Below are positions 36,942 to 45,895 of a DNA stretch of 64,000 nucleotides, one piece after another; position 1 is the stretch's first letter, and each line of letters begins with the position of its first letter. The translations under genes and the position numbers were made by a program. This stretch comes from Terriglobus albidus. Lineage in GTDB: Bacteria > Acidobacteriota > Terriglobia > Terriglobales > Acidobacteriaceae. A model generated the notes under the pieces. That model was not told the DNA's origin and searched no databases. It worked only from the letters and a program-made list of their open reading frames with translations. The stretch spans positions 682,001-746,000 of the forward strand of contig NZ_JAGTAS010000058.1 in NCBI RefSeq assembly GCF_025685425.1, in the 5' to 3' direction.

Positions 36942-38338
36942 GCCATGCCTGCTTCAGGTGACTCCGTTTCAGCGGAAATCCCTGAATCGATAAGGTCATC
37001 CGCTTCTCCGATCCGAAGCAGCCGATGGAGATAGGCTCTGGAGATATTCAGGCTGCGCGCTGCCAGCGTTTTATTACCGTTGCTTTCACGAAGTGCAGTT
37101 GTCGCCAGCTTAACCTTATAGTCTCTGAGCTGCCGTTCAAAGGATCCCCCCGGATGATAGTCATCGTCCATATGGACAAGAGTTTCCTCCAGGATGTTGG
37201 AAGCCAGATCTTCCAGATGAATACTCTCCCCATTCGCGACAATAATCGCCTGCTGGATTACGTTTTCCAACTCACGAACGTTCCCAGGCCAGGAATAGGC
37301 CTGGAGCATCGACATCGCATCCTCCTCGATTCTGGTAACCGGGCTGCGGAAGCTCTTCGAATACTTCCTTAAGAGGTGTTCTGTGATCGCGGGAATATCG
37401 TCCGGATGCTCGCGTAGCGGCGGAGCATCTATCCGAATAACATTCATGCGGTAATAGAGGTCCTGGCGAAATGTGCCCCGAGCCACCATGTCGCTAAGAT
37501 TCTGATGAGTTGCAAACACGAGACGGGCCTTCAGGGGAATAGGTTCTGTACTGCCCTGGCGACTGAACTCACGTTGCTGAAGAACACGCAGAAGCTTTAT
37601 CTGGGTAGCAGGACTCAGTTCCCCGATCTCATCCAGAAAGAGAGTCCCTTCGCCTGCCAGTTCCAGATAGCCGACCGATGATTCCGTCGTCCCCGTAAAG
37701 GAGTCGTTTTCGTAACCGAAGAGTTCCGTATCGATAAGATTCTCCGGAATAGCGCCACAAGCGACCGCAATGAATGGCTGATCTGCCCTGGACCCGAAGT
37801 TATGGATGCCGCTTGCGATCAGCTCTTTCCCCGTACCGCTTTCGCCGGTAATAAGGACGGACGCATGAATGTTGCATACCCGTCGTATCAATTCATGGAC
37901 ACGCTGTATCTGCGGACTGGCGCCGAGAATCGGGCTCCGGCTCTCCATCTCTTCGCTATGCTGCCTATCTGACAACTCTTGCCGCAGCGCAGAACCCTCG
38001 TGGGCGCGAACGAGCATCGTCTTCAGTTCGCGAATCGATGGCGGTCTGCGGCAATAGCCATAAGCTCCCTGCCGGACAAGATCGGTGGCAGTGGAGCGCA
38101 GGCCATCGCTCGAGAGAATCAGGACCGGTATCTTCGACGCGAACACCTTCTGGAAGAAGGTCAGCGAGTCCGGCACCGAGTCCAGATCCAGAAGAATCAC
38201 CTCATAACGAGGTTTTCCCGGATATCTCGGATTCTCGTCATTGACGGAGACCTGGATAACATCGAATTCCTTACCAAGAGCAGATGAGAGAAGTGAAGGC
38301 AGCGTCTGGTCATTTGAAAAGAGTCCAATTCGAATCAT
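36938..38338 (-). CDS. Sigma-54-dependent transcriptional activator (NtrC family) with a degenerate receiver
   Basis: 466 residues. Residues 1-115 form a receiver-like domain with the central aspartate region LLDLDS but without the paired acidic residues or the conserved Lys (YCRRPPS), so phosphorylation is doubtful. The AAA+ domain has Walker A GESGTGKE near 165 and Walker B FLDEIGE near 237; the sigma-54-contacting loop is DSFTGT rather than GAFTGA. A Fis-type HTH ends the protein (NKTLAARSLNISRAYLHRLL). It lies next to and divergent from the tad genes, four of whose control regions carry sigma-54 elements. Confidence 0.93.
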   Translation of the reverse strand: MIRIGLFSNDQTLPSLLSSALGKEFDVIQVSVNDENPRYPGKPRYEVILLDLDSVPDSLTFFQKVFASKIPVLILSSDGLRSTATDLVRQGAYGYCRRPPSIRELKTMLVRAHEGSALRQELSDRQHSEEMESRSPILGASPQIQRVHELIRRVCNIHASVLITGESGTGKELIASGIHNFGSRADQPFIAVACGAIPENLIDTELFGYENDSFTGTTESSVGYLELAGEGTLFLDEIGELSPATQIKLLRVLQQREFSRQGSTEPIPLKARLVFATHQNLSDMVARGTFRQDLYYRMNVIRIDAPPLREHPDDIPAITEHLLRKYSKSFRSPVTRIEEDAMSMLQAYSWPGNVRELENVIQQAIIVANGESIHLEDLASNILEETLVHMDDDYHPGGSFERQLRDYKVKLATTALRESNGNKTLAARSLNISRAYLHRLLRIGEADDLIDSGISAETESPEAGMA

Positions 38339-38668
38339 GTTTGCTGGTGCCCCATCTTCGTGCGAGCGATTCTCAATTCGGGCAATGTGGGCCTACGCTT
38401 CCAGTGCACAAATGTTGGCTTGTATTCTGAGCCACATTTTCCGGATTCGTCGAGATAAATCTACTGCAACTTAAGTAAGTTACCGACGTACCCTTTCCAG
38501 ATCGGGATTCAGATGCAACTTTGCGCGAGAACGAGAGCGAAGAAGGATTGATTCGGTCCGTATTCATCCTTCTTCTTCTACGCCCGCCTTGGTGTATTGT
38601 CCCGGCCCCACTTTGAGACACAACTGTATACAGCCGTAAACACTTTGGGGCGAAACGATCCGATTTTT
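38339..38668. other. Non-coding divergent region between the activator and cpaA genes
   Basis: About 390 bp without a gene in total. It holds an inverted repeat CGATCC/GGATCG at 38656-38675 overlapping the sigma-54 element. The remainder should contain activator-binding sites and the activator's own promoter, but I cannot define them. Confidence 0.45.
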
Positions 38669-38684
38669 TGGATCGGCAATTGCT
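38669..38684 (+). promoter_or_regulatory. Sigma-54 promoter before cpaA
   Basis: TGGATCGGCAATTGCT has the -24 TGG and -12 TTGCT with exactly 10 bp between GG and GC. Transcription would start near 38695, 36 bp before the chosen cpaA ATG, which also argues against a GTG start at 38695. The fourth base is A, not the usual C. Confidence 0.6.
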
Positions 38685-38730
38685 ACTGGCCTGAGTGACT
38701 TTTATTGATCTCCCTTGGGAGTTAGCTCAC

Positions 38731-39246
38731 ATGCATTCCGCCGCCTGGTGGCCAACATTGTTCGTAGTTGTGATAGCAACAGTCACCGACCTTCGCAGCC
38801 GGCGTATTCCGAACTGGCTGGTGCTTCCATTCCTCGTCGCCGGGTTTGTTGTATCCGGTCTGCAGCATGGCCTCAGCGGTCTTCTGCACAGCACTGCCGG
38901 CCTGGTCGTAGGCGCCGCGCTGTTTGGCGTTCTTTGCCTGATGGGCGGGATGGGGATGGGTGACGTCAAGCTCTGCGGCGCAATCGGCAGCTGGGTCGGG
39001 CCATCGCAGATGCTGGTCGCTCTTGTAATGACCGGAATCGCAGGCGGAATCATTGCTGTGGGTCTGGCCGTCGTTGGAGGATTTGCAGCCGAGATGCTCC
39101 AGGGGACAGGAGATCTCATCTTCGGCTTGAGAAAGCGTGGACTTACTCCACATCCAGAGCTTGTGCTCAACAATCCCCTGACCCGAAAGATGCCTTACGC
39201 TCCGGCGATTGCCATCGGAACTCTTATCTCGTTTTTTGCCAGATAA
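38731..39246 (+). CDS. cpaA: Prepilin peptidase of the Tad system
   Basis: 171 residues, an A24-type aspartic peptidase with about five membrane helices. The two catalytic aspartates are in TDLRSRRIPNW (about residue 20) and GMGMGDVKL (about residue 76). It cleaves and processes Flp, TadE and TadF-type prepilins. The product has the short TadV/CpaA form lacking the N-methyltransferase domain. GGGAG lies about 9 bases before this ATG. First of the cpaA-cpaE-cpaF-tadBC series. Confidence 0.9.
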   Translation: MHSAAWWPTLFVVVIATVTDLRSRRIPNWLVLPFLVAGFVVSGLQHGLSGLLHSTAGLVVGAALFGVLCLMGGMGMGDVKLCGAIGSWVGPSQMLVALVMTGIAGGIIAVGLAVVGGFAAEMLQGTGDLIFGLRKRGLTPHPELVLNNPLTRKMPYAPAIAIGTLISFFAR

Positions 39247-39266
39247 CGCTACTCATTCTTAAGGCC

Positions 39267-40535
39267 ATGAATATGCAAACTTCATCTCAATCGTTCGGAA
39301 CATTGCCAGCCGCGAGAAATGGTCAGCGAGCAATGCCAGATTCAGCTAAGGCTTCCAGCACGCTAGGAGGGAATGTGACATCTGTTGCGCTCATTTTTCC
39401 CCAAATGTTGCAACGTCAGCTCGTCGCGGATGCACTGACCGGGCTCTGGGGATATACGACACATGAATTTGGCTTCTATCCTGACCTTGGCGATAAGTCG
39501 TCCCCGTTAGACGGCCATTATGGCGTTGTCATTGTTGAACTAGACAGTGACCCCGAGTATGCGCTGGAGCTCGTAGAGGCAATCTGCGCGAATAGCACGT
39601 CAACGGTCATGGTCTACTCTTCCCAGGTTCAGCCGGAGATGCTGGTTCGCTGCATGCGAGCCGGAGCTCGCGAGTTCTTGACACCGCCTATTACCTCGAA
39701 TGTGATTGCCGAGGCTTTGGTCCGTGCTACAGCACGAAACTCCGCTTCTCGATCCGTAAGCAAGGCCGCCGGTAAGTCAATCATCTTTATTGGGGCGAAG
39801 GGCGGATCGGGTGTGACCACCGTCGCCAGTAACTTTGCGGTAGCTCTGGCGCAGGATTGTGCGGAGAGCAACCAGAGTGTCTTACTGATCGATCTGACTC
39901 TCCCTCTCGGCGACGTTGCGCTTGAGCTCGGAATTACGCCCCAGTATTCAACGGCAGACGCGCTGGAAGAACCTCATCGGCTGGACTGTAATTTCCTCTC
40001 CAGACTCTTGAGTAAACATAAATCAGGCCTGTCGGTTCTGGCTGCTCCAGACAAGTACGTCGAGATCGCCCCCTCGAATAAGGCCATCGAGCAATTGTTG
40101 TCGGTTGCGCGGCAGAACTTTGACTACGTTGTGGTTGATGCAGGTTCCCACCTGGGAACTACCGGTCAGGCTCTCTTTGACGACGGAGCGACTGTGTACC
40201 TGGTTACGCAGGTGGGTATTCCCGACCTGCGTAATTCCAACCGCATTGTCTCAGAGCTTCAATCGAAGTCCGGAACCAAGGTCCAGGTGGTGCTGAACCG
40301 TTATACACCGCGTTCCCTCGTGATTGACGAAGAAAACATCACCAAGGCGCTCACGATGCCTGCCCGCTGGAAGATTCCGAATGATGAGTCATCTGCCAGG
40401 AATGCCCAAAACACCGCGGTCCCGCTGGTGCTCAAAGACTCGCCGGCTTCGAGGGTCATCTGGGACATGGTGCGAGAGAGCCATGGCACGGCAGAGAAGA
40501 CCGAAAAGAAGAAGCGGTTCAGCTTGTTCGGATAG
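39267..40535 (+). CDS. cpaE: Tad pilus localisation ATPase CpaE/TadZ
   Basis: 422 residues. A degenerate receiver domain (about 40-155; acceptor region VVIVELDSD) precedes a MinD-type ATPase with the deviant Walker A KGGSGVTT near 178-185 and FDYVVVDAGSH near 285. TadZ/CpaE proteins place the pilus machine in the cell. The C-terminus is highly basic (TEKKKRFSLFG). It follows cpaA by 20 bp. Confidence 0.9.
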   Translation: MNMQTSSQSFGTLPAARNGQRAMPDSAKASSTLGGNVTSVALIFPQMLQRQLVADALTGLWGYTTHEFGFYPDLGDKSSPLDGHYGVVIVELDSDPEYALELVEAICANSTSTVMVYSSQVQPEMLVRCMRAGAREFLTPPITSNVIAEALVRATARNSASRSVSKAAGKSIIFIGAKGGSGVTTVASNFAVALAQDCAESNQSVLLIDLTLPLGDVALELGITPQYSTADALEEPHRLDCNFLSRLLSKHKSGLSVLAAPDKYVEIAPSNKAIEQLLSVARQNFDYVVVDAGSHLGTTGQALFDDGATVYLVTQVGIPDLRNSNRIVSELQSKSGTKVQVVLNRYTPRSLVIDEENITKALTMPARWKIPNDESSARNAQNTAVPLVLKDSPASRVIWDMVRESHGTAEKTEKKKRFSLFG

Positions 40536-40568
40536 CAGACATAGGAACTTCAAGAGGATGAGGACGGT

Positions 40569-41849
40569 ATGGATCGAGTAAATTTGGACAATTTCAAAGC
40601 CGAGATACACCGGACGCTGATTTCCAAGCTTGACCTGGAGAAGCTGTCACGCGTCAATACCAGCCAGGCGAGGCAGGCTGTAGCGGGAATGGTGAATGAG
40701 ATCATCTCGCGGCAATCCGTACCGCTAAGTCTCGCGGAAGAGGCAAAGATTGAAGCGGAGCTGCTGGATGAAGTCTTCGGTCTTGGTCCATTGGAGCCGC
40801 TGCTTGCGGACACAAGCATCTCCGACATTCTTGTCAACGACAAGAACCACGTCTTTATCGAGCGGGGAGGAATGTTGCAGCGGGTCGAGACGGCGTTTCG
40901 GGATGACCGTCACCTGCTGCAGATTATCGACCGGATCGTCTCCAGGGTCGGACGCAGAGTGGATGAATCTTCCCCGATGGTCGATGCTCGTCTGCCTGAC
41001 GGCTCCCGTGTGAATGCCATCATTCCTCCGCTGGCACTTGATGGTCCGGCCTTGTCCATCCGCCGCTTCGGCACAGGACCCCTGGCTGCCAATCAACTGG
41101 TGGAACTGAAGAGCATCTCGCCGGAGATGATGGAGCTTCTCACCGCCGCGGTGCGGGCGCGTATAAGCATCCTTATCTCGGGCGGCACGGGCGCCGGCAA
41201 GACGACCTTTCTGAATATTCTGTCGCAGTATGTTCCGAAGACCGAACGCATCGTAACGATTGAGGACGCCGCTGAATTGCGCCTCGGCCTTGAGAATATC
41301 GTGCGCATGGAGACACGGCCGCCGAACGTGGAAGGCAATGGCGCCGTACGTCAGCGCCAGCTGCTGATTAACAGCCTGCGTATGCGTCCCGATCGCATCA
41401 TCATTGGCGAGGTCCGCGGCGAAGAGGCCTTTGACATGCTCCAGGCGATGAATACCGGTCATGAGGGGTCGATGACCACAATTCACGCGAACACTCCGAG
41501 AGATGCTCTCACCAGACTTGAGTCCATGGTTGCGATGAGCAACCTTAATCTCCCGGAAAAGAGTGTCCGCCAGCAGATGGTGTCGGCTCTTGCGATTGTC
41601 GTACAGGTCTCTCGTATGAGTGACGGCAGCCGCAAGGTCGTCAGCATCTCCGAGATCACAGGCATGGAAGAGAACACGATCAGTATGCAGGACATCTTCA
41701 CCTTCAAGAGAAAGGGTGTTGGCCCGGACGGCAAGGTGATTGGAGTCTTTGAGCCGAGCGGAATCCGTCCCAAGTTTGTTGAGCGGCTGCGCATTTCAGG
41801 CATTTTCCTGTCGCCCGCGCTATTCGAACAGAAGATGGAAGTCAACTGA
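40569..41849 (+). CDS. cpaF: Tad secretion ATPase CpaF/TadA
   Basis: 426 residues, a PilT/VirB11-type hexameric ATPase. An N-terminal helical region contains [20 protein letters not shown], and the ATPase has Walker [10 protein letters not shown] at about 205-213, an Asp box with Glu in [10 protein letters not shown], and Walker [15 protein letters not shown] near 280, followed by [13 protein letters not shown]. It powers Flp pilus assembly (and retraction in some species) at the inner face of the membrane. GAGGACGGT precedes the ATG. Confidence 0.95.
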   Translation: MDRVNLDNFKAEIHRTLISKLDLEKLSRVNTSQARQAVAGMVNEIISRQSVPLSLAEEAKIEAELLDEVFGLGPLEPLLADTSISDILVNDKNHVFIERGGMLQRVETAFRDDRHLLQIIDRIVSRVGRRVDESSPMVDARLPDGSRVNAIIPPLALDGPALSIRRFGTGPLAANQLVELKSISPEMMELLTAAVRARISILISGGTGAGKTTFLNILSQYVPKTERIVTIEDAAELRLGLENIVRMETRPPNVEGNGAVRQRQLLINSLRMRPDRIIIGEVRGEEAFDMLQAMNTGHEGSMTTIHANTPRDALTRLESMVAMSNLNLPEKSVRQQMVSALAIVVQVSRMSDGSRKVVSISEITGMEENTISMQDIFTFKRKGVGPDGKVIGVFEPSGIRPKFVERLRISGIFLSPALFEQKMEVN

Positions 41850-41859
41850 GGAGGCGAAT

Positions 41860-42828
41860 ATGGCGCTGATTCTGATACTGGTATTCTTCGGTGTATTCGT
41901 CACGTGCGCGCTGCTGTTGTCAGCCGGTTCTGCCGGTGCGTCGCACCAGGCAGAGCGCGCACGAGCGAATCTGTATGCTGCCCTGGCCAGTGGACAGACG
42001 GAGACCGACCCGATTGTCGATCTCCGCAAGAAAGAACTTTTCAGCGCTATTCCCTGGATTAATCGCTGGCTGCTGCAGCTTGAATTGGCCCCGAAGCTCC
42101 GTACGTTGCTCTATCAGTCCGGATTGCAGTGGACCGTAGGCGCTCTGCTACTGATGTCTATCGCCTGTTTTGTCATCCCGGCATATCTGCTGTACTGGCG
42201 GACAGAGGTCCTTATCTTTTCTCTTTTGCTTGGGTTTCTGGTTGCTCTGGCGCCACTTGCCTTCGTCCTCTATAAGCGCGCCAGCCGCTTCGATCAGATT
42301 GAGCAGGAACTGCCGGAAGCGTTGGACCTGATGGTAAGTGGCCTTCGTGCTGGACACAGCCTGGTAACCACATTGCGGCTTGTGGCGCATGAGTCTCCAG
42401 AACCGATCAGCAGCGAGTTCAAGATCTGCTTCGACGAGCAAAACTACGGGCTTGAGCTGAGAACAGCGATGGACAATCTGGTAAAGCGCGTGCCGCTGCA
42501 GGATCTTCGCATTGTCGTCACCGCAATTCTGATCCAGAAGGAAAGTGGCGGAAATCTGGCCGAGGTTCTCGAAAAAGCAGCTCACGTGATCCGGGAGAGA
42601 TTCCGCCTGAAGCGGCAGATTCGCGTGTATACAGCCCAGGGACGGCTGACGGGATGGATTCTTTCTTTCCTGCCAATCGTATTGGGTATTGCACTCTATC
42701 TCGTAAATCCGAAGACCATGAGCGTGCTGTGGACGAATCCAGTAGGCATCAAGCTTCTGTATCTATCTTCGGCCATGACCATTAGTGGCGCTTTGATCAT
42801 TCGCAAGATTGTCAACATGAAGGTTTGA
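41860..42828 (+). CDS. tadB: Tad inner-membrane platform protein TadB
   Basis: 322 residues of the T2SS-F type: an N-terminal helix, two more near 95-145, the cytoplasmic F domain (LPEALDLMVSGLRAGHSLVTTL near 155-175) and C-terminal helices. It forms the assembly platform with TadC. GAGGAGG precedes the ATG at 41860; the open frame back to 41740 overlaps cpaF and is not used. Confidence 0.92.
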   Translation: MALILILVFFGVFVTCALLLSAGSAGASHQAERARANLYAALASGQTETDPIVDLRKKELFSAIPWINRWLLQLELAPKLRTLLYQSGLQWTVGALLLMSIACFVIPAYLLYWRTEVLIFSLLLGFLVALAPLAFVLYKRASRFDQIEQELPEALDLMVSGLRAGHSLVTTLRLVAHESPEPISSEFKICFDEQNYGLELRTAMDNLVKRVPLQDLRIVVTAILIQKESGGNLAEVLEKAAHVIRERFRLKRQIRVYTAQGRLTGWILSFLPIVLGIALYLVNPKTMSVLWTNPVGIKLLYLSSAMTISGALIIRKIVNMKV

Positions 42829-42837
42829 AGGTGAGTT

Positions 42838-43752
42838 ATGGGATTTGCTGCGGTTACATTTTTTATCATCTTTGTCTTGATTGTCAGCGGAGGGCTTCTG
42901 CTGTTCTATCGCGAAGCCATGCTCCAGCGAATTGGGGAGGTCGTAATGCCCCAGACGACGAAGGAGCGAGCTCTGCGGCGCACCATTCAACTAACCGGTT
43001 CTTCAATCAGTGGAATGGTGGGGCATCTCGAGCGCGTCCTTCCGAAAAGTCAGGCAGAGGTCTCTGTCATCCAGCAGCGTCTCATGCGCGCAGGCTTTCG
43101 CGAAGATTCAGCAGTCAGCTTATTCTATGGTGCAAAGGTACTGGTTCCTCTCACACTGTGCTCTGTGGCGTTTGCCAGCGGACTAGCGCATGGCAATGAG
43201 TTCTTTGTTTATGCGATCGCATTGGGACTGGGATTTTTGCTGCCGGATTTCTGGCTCGGACGCAAGGTCACGAATCGCCAGGCGCAGATCAGGCAGGGAT
43301 TGCCGGATGTGCTCGACCTGCTGACCATCTGCATTGAAGCAGGATTGAGCATGGATCAGGCAACGGCCCGCTCGGCCGAAGAACTGCACCTCGCTCACCC
43401 GGCCATCTGCGACGAGTTGGGTATTGTCGTTCTGGAGCAGCGCGCCGGCAGAGCTCGCTCCGACGCCTGGAAACAACTTGCAGAACGCACAGGGGTCGAC
43501 AGCGTTCGGAACCTCGTTTCGGTACTTATACAGTCCGAACAGTTGGGTACGAGTGTCGCCAAGACGCTGCGCGTGCATTCTGACGCGCTGAGAACCCAGC
43601 GTCGCCAAAGAGTAGAGGAGCAGGCAGCCAAGACCACGGTGAAGCTCGTCTTTCCGCTCGTCTTGTTTATCTTCCCCTCACTGTTTCTCGTCACCCTGGG
43701 ACCTGCCGCCATCATCATGGCAGAGTCCTTCGACAAATACTTCAAAAACTGA
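42838..43752 (+). CDS. tadC: Tad inner-membrane platform protein TadC
   Basis: 304 residues, second T2SS-F protein: helices at the N-terminus, near 105-140 and at the C-terminus, with the F-domain stretch LPDVLDLLTICIEAGLSMDQA near 155-175. It begins 9 bp after tadB with AGGTGAG upstream. Partner of TadB in the Flp assembly platform. Confidence 0.93.
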   Translation: MGFAAVTFFIIFVLIVSGGLLLFYREAMLQRIGEVVMPQTTKERALRRTIQLTGSSISGMVGHLERVLPKSQAEVSVIQQRLMRAGFREDSAVSLFYGAKVLVPLTLCSVAFASGLAHGNEFFVYAIALGLGFLLPDFWLGRKVTNRQAQIRQGLPDVLDLLTICIEAGLSMDQATARSAEELHLAHPAICDELGIVVLEQRAGRARSDAWKQLAERTGVDSVRNLVSVLIQSEQLGTSVAKTLRVHSDALRTQRRQRVEEQAAKTTVKLVFPLVLFIFPSLFLVTLGPAAIIMAESFDKYFKN

Positions 43753-43771
43753 AAGGACAAGGAGGCTTCCT

Positions 43772-43867
43772 ATGGACAACATAACGCTGATTCGAGTCGT
43801 ATCTGGTGTACTTTTCGTCGTGGTGCTGATGTTTCTCATCTATCGCCGCCGCACCCGGGTTCACTAG
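43772..43867 (+). CDS. 31-residue single-span membrane protein in the tad operon
   Basis: ATG at 43772 to TAG at 43865, encoding 31 residues: a polar start (MDNITLIR), one hydrophobic helix (VVSGVLFVVVLMFLIY) and a basic tail (RRRTRVH). GGAGG lies 6 bases upstream and the gene begins 19 bp after tadC. Small basic-tailed membrane peptides at this place may assist TadC or the ATPase, but no function is known. Too short for standard gene finders. Confidence 0.7.
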   Translation: MDNITLIRVVSGVLFVVVLMFLIYRRRTRVH

Positions 43868-44107
43868 AAACTCGCTCCAGCAGAAGGCCGTCGCTCTCTT
43901 CTTGGAGTTCATGCACGCAAGGACGTTAGCCTGCAACATCTCGTCGCCGTATCGAGTTGCCCTTGCATGTATGCCCTGGGGAAAAGAAAGCTGTTCGGCC
44001 CGCTGCTTGAGTTGGAAAACATGAACCTTCAATTCGCAAACCGAAAGATTGGAGACTCGTGTGCGGAAGCTACATATAGCTCTTCGCCTGCGAGACGTTG
44101 AAGCGAG

Positions 44108-44527
44108 ATGGAAAAGACGTATTGCGTTTATAACCTGACGCGGGAATGTTTCCTCAGCCTGAACGTGAAGGCGGCGGACACCATCCTGATGCGCCTGAAG
44201 GGATTGATCGGGAGGCTGAGACTCCGCTCGGATGAAGGGATATGGGTGGTGCCTTCGCAAGGTGTTCATACCCTGGGACTCTTCTTCCCTCTCGATCTGA
44301 TCTATCTGGATGAGCAGAACCGGGTCATTCACCTTGTTGAATCCATCCCTTCCTTTCGTATTGGACCAATTAAGACTCAGGCCGGAAGCGTTCTTGAACT
44401 GCCGACTCACACGATCTATTCCTCGAATACTCAGATTGGAGATCAGATGTTGATCTGTGTTGCCGAGGAGATGAGAGAACATCTGGCCCCGGTGAAAGAA
44501 GCGCATCACAGCGCTCGCAGGGAGTGA
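44108..44527 (+). CDS. DUF192 protein, tad-locus copy 1
   Basis: 139 residues matching DUF192: TILMRLKGLIGR, GIWVVPSQGVHTLGLFFPLDLIYLD and AGSVLELP. There is no signal peptide, unlike many exported DUF192 proteins. It is separated from tadC by 240 bp that contain the 31-residue gene and then no recognisable feature. A second DUF192 gene follows cpaC at 52256, so the family appears to be a part of this locus. Function unknown. Confidence 0.85.
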   Translation: MEKTYCVYNLTRECFLSLNVKAADTILMRLKGLIGRLRLRSDEGIWVVPSQGVHTLGLFFPLDLIYLDEQNRVIHLVESIPSFRIGPIKTQAGSVLELPTHTIYSSNTQIGDQMLICVAEEMREHLAPVKEAHHSARRE

Positions 44528-44562
44528 GCCAAGAAAAACATCCCTGAGAACGGACGAAGTAT

Positions 44563-45426
44563 ATGAGAGCGATTTTGGAGTGGCTGATATGGCCGACATT
44601 TGAAGAAACACGGAGGACAGAGCTACGGGACGATGTGCCGCTGGTAGCTCACTACTGGGATGGAGGTGCCCCCATGGCGCATAAGGTACGGGAGATCAGT
44701 TCTGACAAGCTCTATCTGGTGACCGACCAACGTTGGTACCCCGGCACCCTCGTCATGTTGACGTTGCAAAGAGAGGATGTTCCGGCAACAGATCCGGACC
44801 GCGCGATTACGGTCAAGGGGCAGGTAGTGGGTTCAGATGAGAATGGCGTCTCATTCCTGCTTGTGCCACCGGAAAAGCAAGGGCGCGACCTTACCAGAGA
44901 GGTCCTTCCCGGAGGTGCGGACAGGCAAACCTTCCACCGCTTCCTGAAGCGTCTCCAGGAGAACCGCGGACAAGCATTGATCGAGTATGCCCTGATCCTG
45001 CCTCTGGTCTTCCTGCTCATCGTCAATCTGGTCAATTTCGGCGGTTTCTTCTTCGCATGGATTACGGTCGCGAATGCCGCTCGTGCCGGAGCCGACTATG
45101 CCATCCTCGGTGGAGCTTCAGTGGGAGCTCCTGGCGTACCGTCGACAACTCAGATCACCACACTGATTCAGCAGGATGCTTCTTCGCTTCCTAATGCGGC
45201 GAGCCTGAGCGTAAGCGTCTGCACCAATAAAAACGGAACCCTTACCGGCTCCTGCACATCACCTCCTTCCGATCCGGAGGCGGCGAAATATGTACTGACC
45301 AGTATTGACGTGACCTATACCTACGTCCCGTTTATCCCAGCCTTCCAATTCCCTTCTCTCAACATCTACGCGACGATGCCTCCGACGACGATCCATCGCC
45401 GGGCTGTCATGAGGATAATCCAATGA
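44563..45426 (+). CDS. PilZ-TadE fusion pseudopilin
   Basis: 287 residues. Residues about 15-105 look like a PilZ domain: RTELR at 18-22 fits the c-di-GMP-binding RxxxR, and beta strands follow (ITVKGQVVGSDENGVSFLLVP), though the second motif (EISSDKLYL instead of D/N-x-S-x-x-G) is degenerate. A typical class III prepilin site follows: G136 then QALIEYALILP with Glu141 at +5 and a membrane helix, then a TadE domain to the end. Cleavage by CpaA would release a 136-residue cytoplasmic leader. The stop overlaps the next TadE start (ATGA). Confidence 0.85.
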   Translation: MRAILEWLIWPTFEETRRTELRDDVPLVAHYWDGGAPMAHKVREISSDKLYLVTDQRWYPGTLVMLTLQREDVPATDPDRAITVKGQVVGSDENGVSFLLVPPEKQGRDLTREVLPGGADRQTFHRFLKRLQENRGQALIEYALILPLVFLLIVNLVNFGGFFFAWITVANAARAGADYAILGGASVGAPGVPSTTQITTLIQQDASSLPNAASLSVSVCTNKNGTLTGSCTSPPSDPEAAKYVLTSIDVTYTYVPFIPAFQFPSLNIYATMPPTTIHRRAVMRIIQ

Positions 45427-45884
45427 GAATTTCAGCTATCCGACGCTTGCAAGCAGATGATGGCAGCGCCCTCATCGAGTTCATCTTTATTGCCTTCATG
45501 TTCATCATCGTGCTGGCAGGTGTCGTGGAGTTGGGAAGAATGGTTCTCGTATACACCACCGTGGCGAATGCGGCTCGCGCCGGCGCACGCTATGCGATCG
45601 TGCACGGCGGAGATCGGACAGGATCTGGCGTCGATGGGCCAAGTGGGCCGGGGAGTCCATGCACATGCACCCAGATCACAACGGTGGTCAAGAATTTTGC
45701 CAGCGCCGGCTTGGTCAATACCGCCAATCTGACGGTCACGGTCAACTATCCCAATGGGAGCAATGCAGCAGGTAAGGCGGTCACGGTTACGGTGAGTTAT
45801 CCGTACGATCCACTCATCCCGTACTTCAGCACAATCCTGAACAGAACAATGGGAAGCACCAGCGAGGGAATCATCACCTTCTGA
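45423..45884 (+). CDS. TadE/TadF-like pseudopilin
   Basis: 153 residues with an ordinary short leader: cleavage expected after G14 (G then SALIEFIFI, Glu19 at +5), then a membrane helix with the TadE motif TVANAARAGARYAI and a beta-rich exported part with a CTC pair. Minor pilin of the Flp machine. It overlaps the PilZ-TadE gene by 4 bp. Confidence 0.88.
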   Translation: MRISAIRRLQADDGSALIEFIFIAFMFIIVLAGVVELGRMVLVYTTVANAARAGARYAIVHGGDRTGSGVDGPSGPGSPCTCTQITTVVKNFASAGLVNTANLTVTVNYPNGSNAAGKAVTVTVSYPYDPLIPYFSTILNRTMGSTSEGIITF

Positions 45885-45895
45885 GGAGTCACGTT

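Noticed and set aside
38695-38730. GTG start of cpaA at 38695
   Set aside because: It coincides with the predicted sigma-54 transcription start and has no ribosome site; ATG 38731 has GGGAG upstream.
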